Under the pieces are notes generated by a model. The model made no database searches and had not been told where the DNA came from. It worked only from the letters and a program-made list of their open reading frames with translations. The translations under genes and the position numbers were made by a program. DNA of 64,000 bases, from NCBI RefSeq assembly GCF_950100655.1, contig NZ_CATNLY010000012.1:920242-984241 (forward strand), written 5' to 3'. Positions 57,876 through 64,000 of this stretch are shown one piece after another; within the stretch, counting starts at the first letter, position 1; each line of letters opens with the position of its first letter. This stretch comes from Pleomorphomonas sp. T1.2MG-36. GTDB lineage: Bacteria > Pseudomonadota > Alphaproteobacteria > Rhizobiales > Pleomorphomonadaceae.

Positions 57876-58817
57876 TCAGCGTTCGGCATCCCATCCGATG
57901 TAGCTGTTCACGTTGTCAGCCGTGACCAACTTGGTGTCGAGCAGCACCGGCTCCGAGGGCTGGCTCTCGCCGCGGAACACGGCCAGCGCCATCTCGGTGG
58001 CCTTGGCAGCCATCGCATAGGGATCCTGGGAGGAAGAGGCGACGATCCGGGTTTCACCCGACTTGAGGGCGGCGACGACATCGGGAGCGCCGTCGACGCC
58101 GGCAATGATCATCTCCTGCCGGTTGAGCTGCTTGGCAGCGAGATCGGCGCCGAGAGCGGTCGGATCGTTGGCTCCGAACACGGCGTCGATGTGGGAGAAG
58201 CGGGTCAGGAGACCCTGCATGACGGCGAAGCCGCCATCGCGGGACGCCTTGCCGTCCTGGTTGTCGGACAGGATCTTGATGTCCGGGTACCCGGCGAAGG
58301 CCTTCTTGCAACCGGTGACGCGGTCGATGATCGAGGACACCGGCGGGCCGTTGATGATGACGACCTCGCCCTTGCCCTTCAGCTGGTCGGCCAGATACTT
58401 GCAGGCCATCTCGCCGGCCTGGACGTTGTTGGTCATGACCGTGACGTCGGCACCGTTGGCCGAAACGTCGAAGGCGCCGACGGTGATGCCCGCCGCCTTG
58501 GCCTTGGCGATGGCTGGCGAAATGGCGTTGGCATCGACCGAGTTGATCATGATCAGACCGACACCCGAAGCGATGAAGTTGTCGATCTGGGTGGCCTGCT
58601 TGTTGAGATCATAGTCGGCACCGATCACCGTCACATCGGCATTCGGGGCAGCCTTGACGACCGCGTCCTTGGCGCCCGCCACCAGCGGGACGAAGAACGG
58701 GTTGCCGAGCGTGCCGACGGTGATGCCGACACGTTCGGGAACCTTGTCGGCAGCGACCGCCGGGAGCGCCGCGAGCGCGAACGCGGCGGCAGCCATGAGA
58801 TATGTTGCTGGCTTCAT
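57876..58817 (-). CDS. rbsB: Rbs-type periplasmic sugar-binding protein
   Basis: A 313-residue periplasmic binding protein of the LacI-like class with a signal peptide at about 1-22 ([16 protein letters not shown] region). The mature protein begins [13 protein letters not shown] and has [12 protein letters not shown] and the ligand-site region [20 protein letters not shown]. The ATG at 58817 follows AGGAGACC. It is first in the operon with rbsA and rbsC and just downstream of the kinase gene. Ligand unknown; a tetrose, pentose or polyol fits the enzymes nearby. Confidence 0.92.
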   Translation of the reverse strand: MKPATYLMAAAAFALAALPAVAADKVPERVGITVGTLGNPFFVPLVAGAKDAVVKAAPNADVTVIGADYDLNKQATQIDNFIASGVGLIMINSVDANAISPAIAKAKAAGITVGAFDVSANGADVTVMTNNVQAGEMACKYLADQLKGKGEVVIINGPPVSSIIDRVTGCKKAFAGYPDIKILSDNQDGKASRDGGFAVMQGLLTRFSHIDAVFGANDPTALGADLAAKQLNRQEMIIAGVDGAPDVVAALKSGETRIVASSSQDPYAMAAKATEMALAVFRGESQPSEPVLLDTKLVTADNVNSYIGWDAER

Positions 58818-58945
58818 TTGGGGTCTCCTCCTTTTTCGAGCGGTACGGCGGATCACTGCCGTCGCATCGCCCTTGGCAGACAAGCGGTCTGCATTCCGGA
58901 ACGGCCGTTCGCTACCTCCAGAACGGCCGCACCAAACTCACATCG

Positions 58946-60643
58946 TCAGGCGTTTTTCGGGGCAATGACTCCCGCGGTGGCCGACAACCAGACGACCACC
59001 GCCTCCGCCCCCGGATCGGGATGGCCGACCGCGCGGTCGCCGAGATAGCTCGAACGTCCGCGACGCGAGGTGATGGCAGCGGTTGCCGTTGCGCCCGCAG
59101 CGGCGGCTTGAATGGCTGCGGCGAGAGCGCCGCGCGCGTCGTCATGCTTGGTTTCAAGCGCCTCCACCGCCGGCACCAGAGCATCGAGCATGGTTCGATC
59201 GCCAACGCGGGCATCGCCGAGCCTGGCCACGGCGTCCGCAGCGGCCTTGAGCGCCTCGTCCCAAGCGGCAGCGCCGCCCTCCCGGCGCTCGACCGCCGCG
59301 GCGGCACTCATCAGGCCGACGGCATAAAGCGCGCCGGACGTGCCACCCACCGACTTACGAACCGTCGCCGACAGGCGCCGCAGGGCCGCCGGCCTGTCGA
59401 GATGGCGGTAATCATCGAGCTCTGCCAGAATGGCCTGCGAGCCGCGGGCGAGGTTGAGGCCGAGATCTCCGTCGCCCACCGCCTGATCGAGGGCGGTGAG
59501 ACGAGGCTCGTCGGCGATCAACGCCTTCGCGGCCGCTTCTATGGCGGCAACCAGCACCCCATCGCCCTCGCCGGCTCTTTGGGTGGTTTCGGCGCGTGGG
59601 GTCGGTACAACAACGGGCACGGAAGGAGAAAGCGGCGCGGCCGAGACGGGCCAGGCCGACGCCGACGTGGGCGCATCGAGAAGGTCGAGGAGTTCGTCGT
59701 CGACGACCAGCGCCGACAGCGAGAAACCGGCCATGTCGAGAGCGGTGAGGAAGGCTCCCGTCCACATGCGCGACACGTGAACGCCGAGCGCCTCGGCGGC
59801 GCGAACCGCCTCACCGGCCACGATGGACATTTCCATCGACGGCGTCGCACCGAGATTGTTGACAAGCAGCGCCACGCCGTCCCCGGCCTTGATGCCGCGA
59901 TCTTCAAAGATGCGACCGATCACCGTCGACACCAGGGCGCGAGCCGGTTGCAGCCGGTCGCGACGAACGCCAGGTTCCCCGTGGATGCCGAGACCGAACT
60001 CGACTTCGTGGTCGGCGAGCGAGAAGCCGGGCCGCCCGGCGGCCGGTACCGTGCAGGGACTGAGACCGACGCCCATCGAACCAACCGCATCGATCACCCG
60101 CCGGGCCAGTTCGGCCACTTCGTCGAGCGGCTTGCCGGCCGCGGCGGCCGCACCGGCCACCTTGTGGACGAGAACCGTTCCGGCGATGCCGCGCCGTCCG
60201 GCAGTGTCGCTGCCAGTCGCCAGCGAAACGTCGTCGGCCACGATGACCATCTCGACGGGGATACCCTCGGCACGGGCGATCTCGGCGGCGAGGCCGAAGT
60301 TGAGCCGGTCGCCGGTATAGGACTTGACGATGAGGAGCACACCGCTCGGTCCGCCGACCGCGCGGATCGCCGCCAGGACGGCGTCGGTGGACGGCGAGGT
60401 GAAGACGTCACCGCAAACGGCTGCGGTCAGCATTCCAGCGCCAACGTAGCCGGCATGGGCCGGCTCGTGCCCCGAACCGCCACCTGAAACCAGGGTTACC
60501 TGACCTGAAGAGCGGACGGCATCGAGATCGGTGCGGACGATCACGCGCTCGCCATCGATGCGGCTGAGGCCATCGACCGACCGGACCAGACCATCGATCA
60601 TGTCGTCGACGACCGCGCTGACGTCGTTGATGAGCTTCTTCAC
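58946..60643 (-). CDS. Fused dihydroxyacetone kinase (DhaK-DhaL), possible erythrulose kinase
   Basis: A 565-residue ATP-dependent kinase with the K domain (about 1-330) and L domain (about 365-560) in one chain. The K domain has SGGGSGHEPAHAGYVG and the substrate-binding His in FGLGIHGEPG; the L domain has the Mg-ATP-binding Asp set in ALDQAVGDGDLGLN. It phosphorylates dihydroxyacetone or a related small ketose, such as erythrulose, in this family. The start is GTG 60643 with GGGAGGAAG ahead of it. It is divergent from the aldolase gene and precedes the importer genes by 128 bases. Confidence 0.88.
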   Translation of the reverse strand: MKKLINDVSAVVDDMIDGLVRSVDGLSRIDGERVIVRTDLDAVRSSGQVTLVSGGGSGHEPAHAGYVGAGMLTAAVCGDVFTSPSTDAVLAAIRAVGGPSGVLLIVKSYTGDRLNFGLAAEIARAEGIPVEMVIVADDVSLATGSDTAGRRGIAGTVLVHKVAGAAAAAGKPLDEVAELARRVIDAVGSMGVGLSPCTVPAAGRPGFSLADHEVEFGLGIHGEPGVRRDRLQPARALVSTVIGRIFEDRGIKAGDGVALLVNNLGATPSMEMSIVAGEAVRAAEALGVHVSRMWTGAFLTALDMAGFSLSALVVDDELLDLLDAPTSASAWPVSAAPLSPSVPVVVPTPRAETTQRAGEGDGVLVAAIEAAAKALIADEPRLTALDQAVGDGDLGLNLARGSQAILAELDDYRHLDRPAALRRLSATVRKSVGGTSGALYAVGLMSAAAAVERREGGAAAWDEALKAAADAVARLGDARVGDRTMLDALVPAVEALETKHDDARGALAAAIQAAAAGATATAAITSRRGRSSYLGDRAVGHPDPGAEAVVVWLSATAGVIAPKNA

Positions 60644-60889
60644 GCCTTCCTCCCGCTCGCAGTGTGCAGCTTCCGGTCCGGCAAGCCGTTTTGGCGTTAT
60701 TGTACGGACAAGACGGACATTACGTTCGACTCCGAACCCTTGTCAAGCGGTGTTGACGGCGTGCCGCACAAAAGGTACTGATGTTTTGTCCGTACAATAC
60801 TGACAATAGTGTTCTGCGAGCATAAACGTCCGGCGATACAGCCGTCCCCGCGCTCGGTCGGGACTCAAGAAAATACGAGGAGATGAACC
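60644..60889. promoter_or_regulatory. Divergent promoter with two mirror-image operator candidates
   Basis: TTGTACGGACAA at 60700-60711 and TTGTCCGTACAA at 60786-60797 are reverse complements of each other; with flanks they agree at 16 of 17 positions. Each is itself a TTGT-N4-ACAA palindrome. A half-site TGACAATA follows at 60801-60808. The arrangement suggests one repressor controlling both transcripts, perhaps by looping over 86 bases. The regulator gene is not in the window. Confidence 0.65.
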
Positions 60890-61687
60890 ATGGCCCACCA
60901 CCGGCTCTCGACGAGCTACCGCATGAACCGGCTTTTCCATGAAGATCGGGCGGCACTGATCGTTCCGGTCGACCACGGCGTCGTCTGGGGCCGTGTTCCG
61001 GCTTTGGAAGCCCCGGTCGACGTCATCAAGAGCTACATGCAGGAAGATGTCACCGGCTTCATGGTGACCACCGGCATCGTCCGTGCCACCGAGGCCCTGC
61101 TGGCGCGGCAATCCCAGTTTGCCCGCGTGCTGGCCATCGACGCCTTCTGGTCGACCAAGACGCCGGAAAAAGGCACCGGCACCATCGTCGCCCAGCTCGA
61201 GGATGCCGTTCGCCTCGGGGTCGACTGCGTGAAGCTGCTGCTGCCGTGGAACGTGTCCGACGAGGAAAAGGTGCTCTACTGCGAACGCATCGGCCGCGTC
61301 ATCTCCGAAGCGGTGAAGTGGGAGATGCCGGTCATGGTCGAGCCGGTTCTGCTTGCCGCGCCCCGCTCGGAAGAGGTCGTCAGGCAGGAGATCGAGGTGG
61401 CGCGCATTGCCTTCGATCTTGGCGCCGACATCATCAAGATCACCTTCCCCGGCGCCGAGGAGACCGCCCGCCTCGTCGAGGAACTGCGCATCCCGATCGT
61501 CATCGCCGGCGGCGCGCTGTCCGGTGACGCGAAGACGACGCTGACCGATTCGGAAGAGGTGATCCGGGCCGGCGCGCAGGGACTGGTGATCGGCCGCAAG
61601 GTCTGGCAGCGGCCGGAAGCCGAAGCCAAGGAGACGATCCGCGAACTGGCGCGCCTCACGCGTCAGCACTATACCCGCCACTGGTAA
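60890..61687 (+). CDS. Class I aldolase of the DeoC/DhnA family
   Basis: A 265-residue TIM-barrel aldolase of the DhnA/LsrF class. Conserved segments include LIVPVDHGVVWG (about 23-34), a Schiff-base Lys candidate in ADIIKITFPG (about 181-190), and IVIAGGALSGD at the phosphate site. The ATG follows CGAGGAG. Its product or substrate would be a phosphorylated ketose, in line with the FGGY kinase gene 10 bases downstream and the DhaK-type kinase on the other strand. The exact reaction is not assigned. Confidence 0.85.
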   Translation: MAHHRLSTSYRMNRLFHEDRAALIVPVDHGVVWGRVPALEAPVDVIKSYMQEDVTGFMVTTGIVRATEALLARQSQFARVLAIDAFWSTKTPEKGTGTIVAQLEDAVRLGVDCVKLLLPWNVSDEEKVLYCERIGRVISEAVKWEMPVMVEPVLLAAPRSEEVVRQEIEVARIAFDLGADIIKITFPGAEETARLVEELRIPIVIAGGALSGDAKTTLTDSEEVIRAGAQGLVIGRKVWQRPEAEAKETIRELARLTRQHYTRHW

Positions 61688-61697
61688 GGAAGGTGCG

Positions 61698-63023
61698 ATG
61701 TCCGAGCTGTTCTGCGGCATCGATGTTGGTTCCACCAACATCAAGGTGATCCTGGTCGATGACCGGCGCGGCGTCATCGCCCGTCGTCATCGGCCGACGC
61801 CGCGGCTCGGACAAGACCATCCACCAGCGAGAGCCGGCGACGTCGAGCCACATGTTCTCATCCATGCGCTTGAGGACATGATCGTCGACGCCTGGCAGGC
61901 AGCGGCCGGCGGACAGCCGATCGCCGCCATCGCCGCGGCCGGGGTCGGCGAGGATGGATTCCTCGTCGACGCCGGGCTGCGACCGCTGACGACGGCCATT
62001 GCCTGGTTCGACAGTCGCGCAGAGACGGAGGCGACCTGGCTCGCCTCCGCCTGCGACCGTTCCGCCGACACCGGGCTCAGCTTCGAGCCAACCCGCACGG
62101 CAGCCAAATGGCTGTGGCTCGCCCGCCATCAACCGATGGAAGCGCCGGCAACGTGGATCGCATTGACCGACTACCCCGCCGCTTGGTGGGCCGGCGAGAC
62201 CTTCATGTCCGAGACGCTGGCGGCGCGCACGGCCTGCTACGACATTTCTGGCCGCGCCTTCCTGCCCGAACTTCTTCTGGCCGCCCAGGCGCCAACGCTT
62301 CCGCCGGTGCGGATGGCCGGCGAGATCGTCGGGCAGATGCTTCCGGGGCGCCTGACTCGGTCTGGTGCGGCGACGACCGCAACGCGCCTCGTCGCCGGCG
62401 GCCACGACCATCCCGTTGCCGCCTCGGTGGCCGACCTCATGAGCCCGGGCGCCGTCGTCGACTCGCTCGGGACCGCCGAGGTCGTCTACGCGGAAGCCGA
62501 GTCTCCGGCGCCGCCCCGTCCGGGTATCGTCCGCTCGGTTCCCGTACTGCACCGAAGCCGCGAAGCGCGCTTCAAGGTGTTCGAGTTCTCGGCAACGCTG
62601 GCCGTGCTGCGGGTTCCCACGCCCGGCGGCGATCTGCTTGGCGAGTTGCTCGCCGCCGACCACATCCCCCTCGATAACGGCGCCCGCACCGACATGATGG
62701 CGCCCCAGGACATTGCTGAAGCTCTCGGCGGCGCAGATCCGCAAGAGGCCCGGCGCATTGCCGCGCGGCTCCTGGTTGCCGCGACCGAGGTGACGGCCGA
62801 CATTCTCGACGATCTCGCCGCGTCGGGCATCGACAGCGGGCCGCTTTATGCGACCGGCGGCTGGAGCCGTTCCGACTCGTTGATGCGGTTGCGCGCCACC
62901 GCCCTCAACCGTCCGATCCGGCGCATCGGCGAGCCCGAGCTTGCCGCCTTCGGCGCCGCCCTGATCGCCGGCGCCCGGCCGGACCTGTCGCCTCTGTTGA
63001 AGGTCAGCGAAATATCCGCCTAG
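61698..63023 (+). CDS. FGGY-family carbohydrate kinase
   Basis: A 441-residue sugar kinase. The N-terminal phosphate motif GIDVGSTNIKVILVD is at about 6-20, a catalytic Asp candidate is in AWFDSRAETEA (about 97-107), and the ATP-binding motif is YATGGWSRSDSLMRL near 385. It is shorter than most xylulokinases (about 480-500). The ATG follows GGAAGG. The substrate is likely a ketose or polyol brought in by the Rbs-type importer. Insertion-sequence debris starts right after its stop codon. Confidence 0.85.
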   Translation: MSELFCGIDVGSTNIKVILVDDRRGVIARRHRPTPRLGQDHPPARAGDVEPHVLIHALEDMIVDAWQAAAGGQPIAAIAAAGVGEDGFLVDAGLRPLTTAIAWFDSRAETEATWLASACDRSADTGLSFEPTRTAAKWLWLARHQPMEAPATWIALTDYPAAWWAGETFMSETLAARTACYDISGRAFLPELLLAAQAPTLPPVRMAGEIVGQMLPGRLTRSGAATTATRLVAGGHDHPVAASVADLMSPGAVVDSLGTAEVVYAEAESPAPPRPGIVRSVPVLHRSREARFKVFEFSATLAVLRVPTPGGDLLGELLAADHIPLDNGARTDMMAPQDIAEALGGADPQEARRIAARLLVAATEVTADILDDLAASGIDSGPLYATGGWSRSDSLMRLRATALNRPIRRIGEPELAAFGAALIAGARPDLSPLLKVSEISA

Positions 63024-63785
63024 AGCACCCGCCGATCAGGTTGAATCGAACAGTGGGCAGCGATCGAACCACTGTTACCAACCCATCAGTCCGGCGCGCA
63101 TCGCAAGGACGATCGGCGGATCATTAGCGGCATCATTCATGTCCTGAAGACTGGCTGTCGCTGGCAGGACTGTCCGGAGTGTTATGGCCCGCCGACCACG
63201 ATCTACAACCGCTTTCACCGCTGGTCGGCGCGCGGCATCTGGCGGCGTCTGTTTGCGGCGCTGGCGGAGAATGGGTCTAGCGACATCCACATGATCGACA
63301 GCACGACAGCCAAGGCGCATCGTTCGGCCGCTGGCGGAAAAGGGGGGGCGAACTCCAGGCGATCGGCCGCTCTCGCGGCGGGAGAACGACAAAAATCCAT
63401 GCTGTTGTCGACGGTTGCGGCCGCCCCATCGCGCTCAAGGTAACGCCGGGCCAACGCGGCGACGCGCCCGTTGCAGCGGACCTCATCGCGCCGCTTCCAC
63501 CAAGTTTGCTGTGCGCCGCAGACACCGCCTATGACAGCGACGCACTCCGACGCTTCCTCATCGAGCGCGGCACCAGGCCAGTCATTCCCAACAACCCGAC
63601 CAGAAAGCGCATCCAGCCCTTCGATCCCGCCGCCTACAAGCGACGAAACATCATCGAGCGCAGCTTCTGTCGCCTCAAGGACTGGCGGCGCATCGCAACC
63701 AGATACGACAAACTCGCAGCCAACTTCGCTTCAGCTTGCTACCTGGCAGCAATCGTCATCTGGTGGATCTGATTGAGTCTCGAAC
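63024..63785 (+). mobile_element. IS5-family (IS427-like) insertion sequence remnant
   Basis: A transposase-coding element between the FGGY kinase gene and the IS481 fragment. The left end begins about 63022 (TAGAGCACCCGCC...) and the right end is within 63773-63785. A faint inverted repeat is possible (GAGCACC...ATCAG on the left, GAGACTC-AATCAG on the reverse of the right end) but I cannot fix the ends or see a target-site duplication. Confidence 0.65.
63045..63772 (+). pseudogene. IS5-family transposase, 5'-defective and frameshifted
   Basis: Frame one reads IEQWAAIEPLLP then RKDDRRIISGIIHVLKTGCR, with the first catalytic Asp in HMIDSTTAKAHRSA; a TGA lies just before it and no start codon is visible, so the N-terminus seems lost. 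At GGAAAAGGGGGGGCG (63337-63351) a -1 shift is needed to continue as GELQAIGRSRGGRTTK. The rest carries the second Asp (CAADTAYDSD) and the Glu (NIIERSFCRLK) and ends IVIWWI. Related elements use programmed -1 frameshifting at such runs, so the shift alone need not be a defect. Confidence 0.75.
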
Positions 63786-64000
63786 CTAGGTGTTCAGTCC
63801 CGGCGTTTGATGGGTTGGGTCGATGATGAATCGTTCCGGTTCTGAGGTCCATCGTTTGCAGATGAACTCGTAGGGTGTGAGGCCCTTGAGGGTCTTGAGC
63901 CTGCGGCCAAAGTTGTAGGCGTTGATGAAGTCCTGGAGGTGCTGTCGCAGCTGGTTGTGATCGTCGTAGTGGAAGCGTTTGACGGTGGCGTCCTTGATGG
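63786..64000 (-). CDS. IS481-type transposase, C-terminal part (continues beyond the window)
   Basis: The last 71 residues of an integrase-core transposase, reading into the window end. Recognisable segments are FHYDDHNQLRQHLQDFINAY, NFGRRLKTLKGLTPYEFICK and the ending PERFIIDPTHQTPGLNT. The stop TAG is at 63786-63788, 14 bases from the IS5-type transposase stop on the opposite strand. Only this end is visible, so intactness cannot be judged. Confidence 0.8.
   Translation of the reverse strand, partial: IKDATVKRFHYDDHNQLRQHLQDFINAYNFGRRLKTLKGLTPYEFICKRWTSEPERFIIDPTHQTPGLNT

Overview
The window is GC-rich and densely packed, mostly long operons whose stop and start codons overlap. Its gene families (AglEFGK-type and Rbs-type sugar ABC systems, HyuA/HyuB with a dipeptide-type ABC system, a narK1K2-GHJI-moeA-moaA nitrate respiration operon, a NarR/DNR-like Crp/Fnr regulator) point to an alphaproteobacterium, most likely of the Rhizobiales/Hyphomicrobiales. 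The genus is not identifiable from what I can see. No rRNA, tRNA or CRISPR array was found.

Layout. (1) 1-5468, plus strand: the end of an alpha-glucoside-type ABC operon (binding protein fragment, two permeases, an aldo/keto reductase, an ATPase). (2) 5520-15646, minus strand: a hydantoinase/oxoprolinase operon (HyuB, HyuA, GAF protein, dipeptide-type ABC importer) headed by an XRE-cupin regulator with a palindromic operator candidate. (3) 15947-28828, minus strand: a nine-gene nitrate respiration operon, a fused NarK1-NarK2 carrier followed by narG, narH, narJ, narI, a PpiC-type foldase, a small unknown gene, moeA and moaA. It is divergent from a Crp/Fnr gene (29000-29725), with an FNR/CRP-like palindrome between them.

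(4) 30061-55010 is the most interesting part: a two-armed RiPP (ribosomally made, modified peptide) locus diverging from about 46760-46956. The minus arm holds a Slam-like outer-membrane barrel, a FecR/TbpB-like exported protein, a CHASE2 nucleotide cyclase, an NHLM-type exporter (HlyD protein, C39-peptidase ABC protein, second ABC protein), a cyclic-nucleotide-binding-fold protein, a small membrane protein, an AraC regulator, a two-domain GNAT enzyme and two Nif11-type precursor peptides. The plus arm holds a second C39-peptidase ABC pair whose two ATPase domains are degenerate in complementary ways, a SulP-STAS-cNMP-binding membrane protein, a paralogous two-domain GNAT enzyme and two nitrile-hydratase-leader (NHLP) precursors with nearly identical leaders and divergent cores. 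No lanthipeptide synthetase, YcaO or radical SAM enzyme is visible. The GNAT enzymes are the only plausible maturases, which suggests side-chain acylated peptides, with export and perhaps cyclic-nucleotide signalling built into the same locus.

(5) 55254-63023: a carbohydrate or polyol catabolism cluster, with an Rbs-type ABC importer and a fused dihydroxyacetone-type kinase on the minus strand, divergent from a DhnA-type aldolase and an FGGY kinase on the plus strand. Two mirror-image TTGT-N4-ACAA operator candidates lie in the divergent promoter. (6) 63024-64000: insertion-sequence debris, namely a 5'-defective, frameshifted IS5-family transposase next to the 3' end of an IS481-type transposase running off the window.
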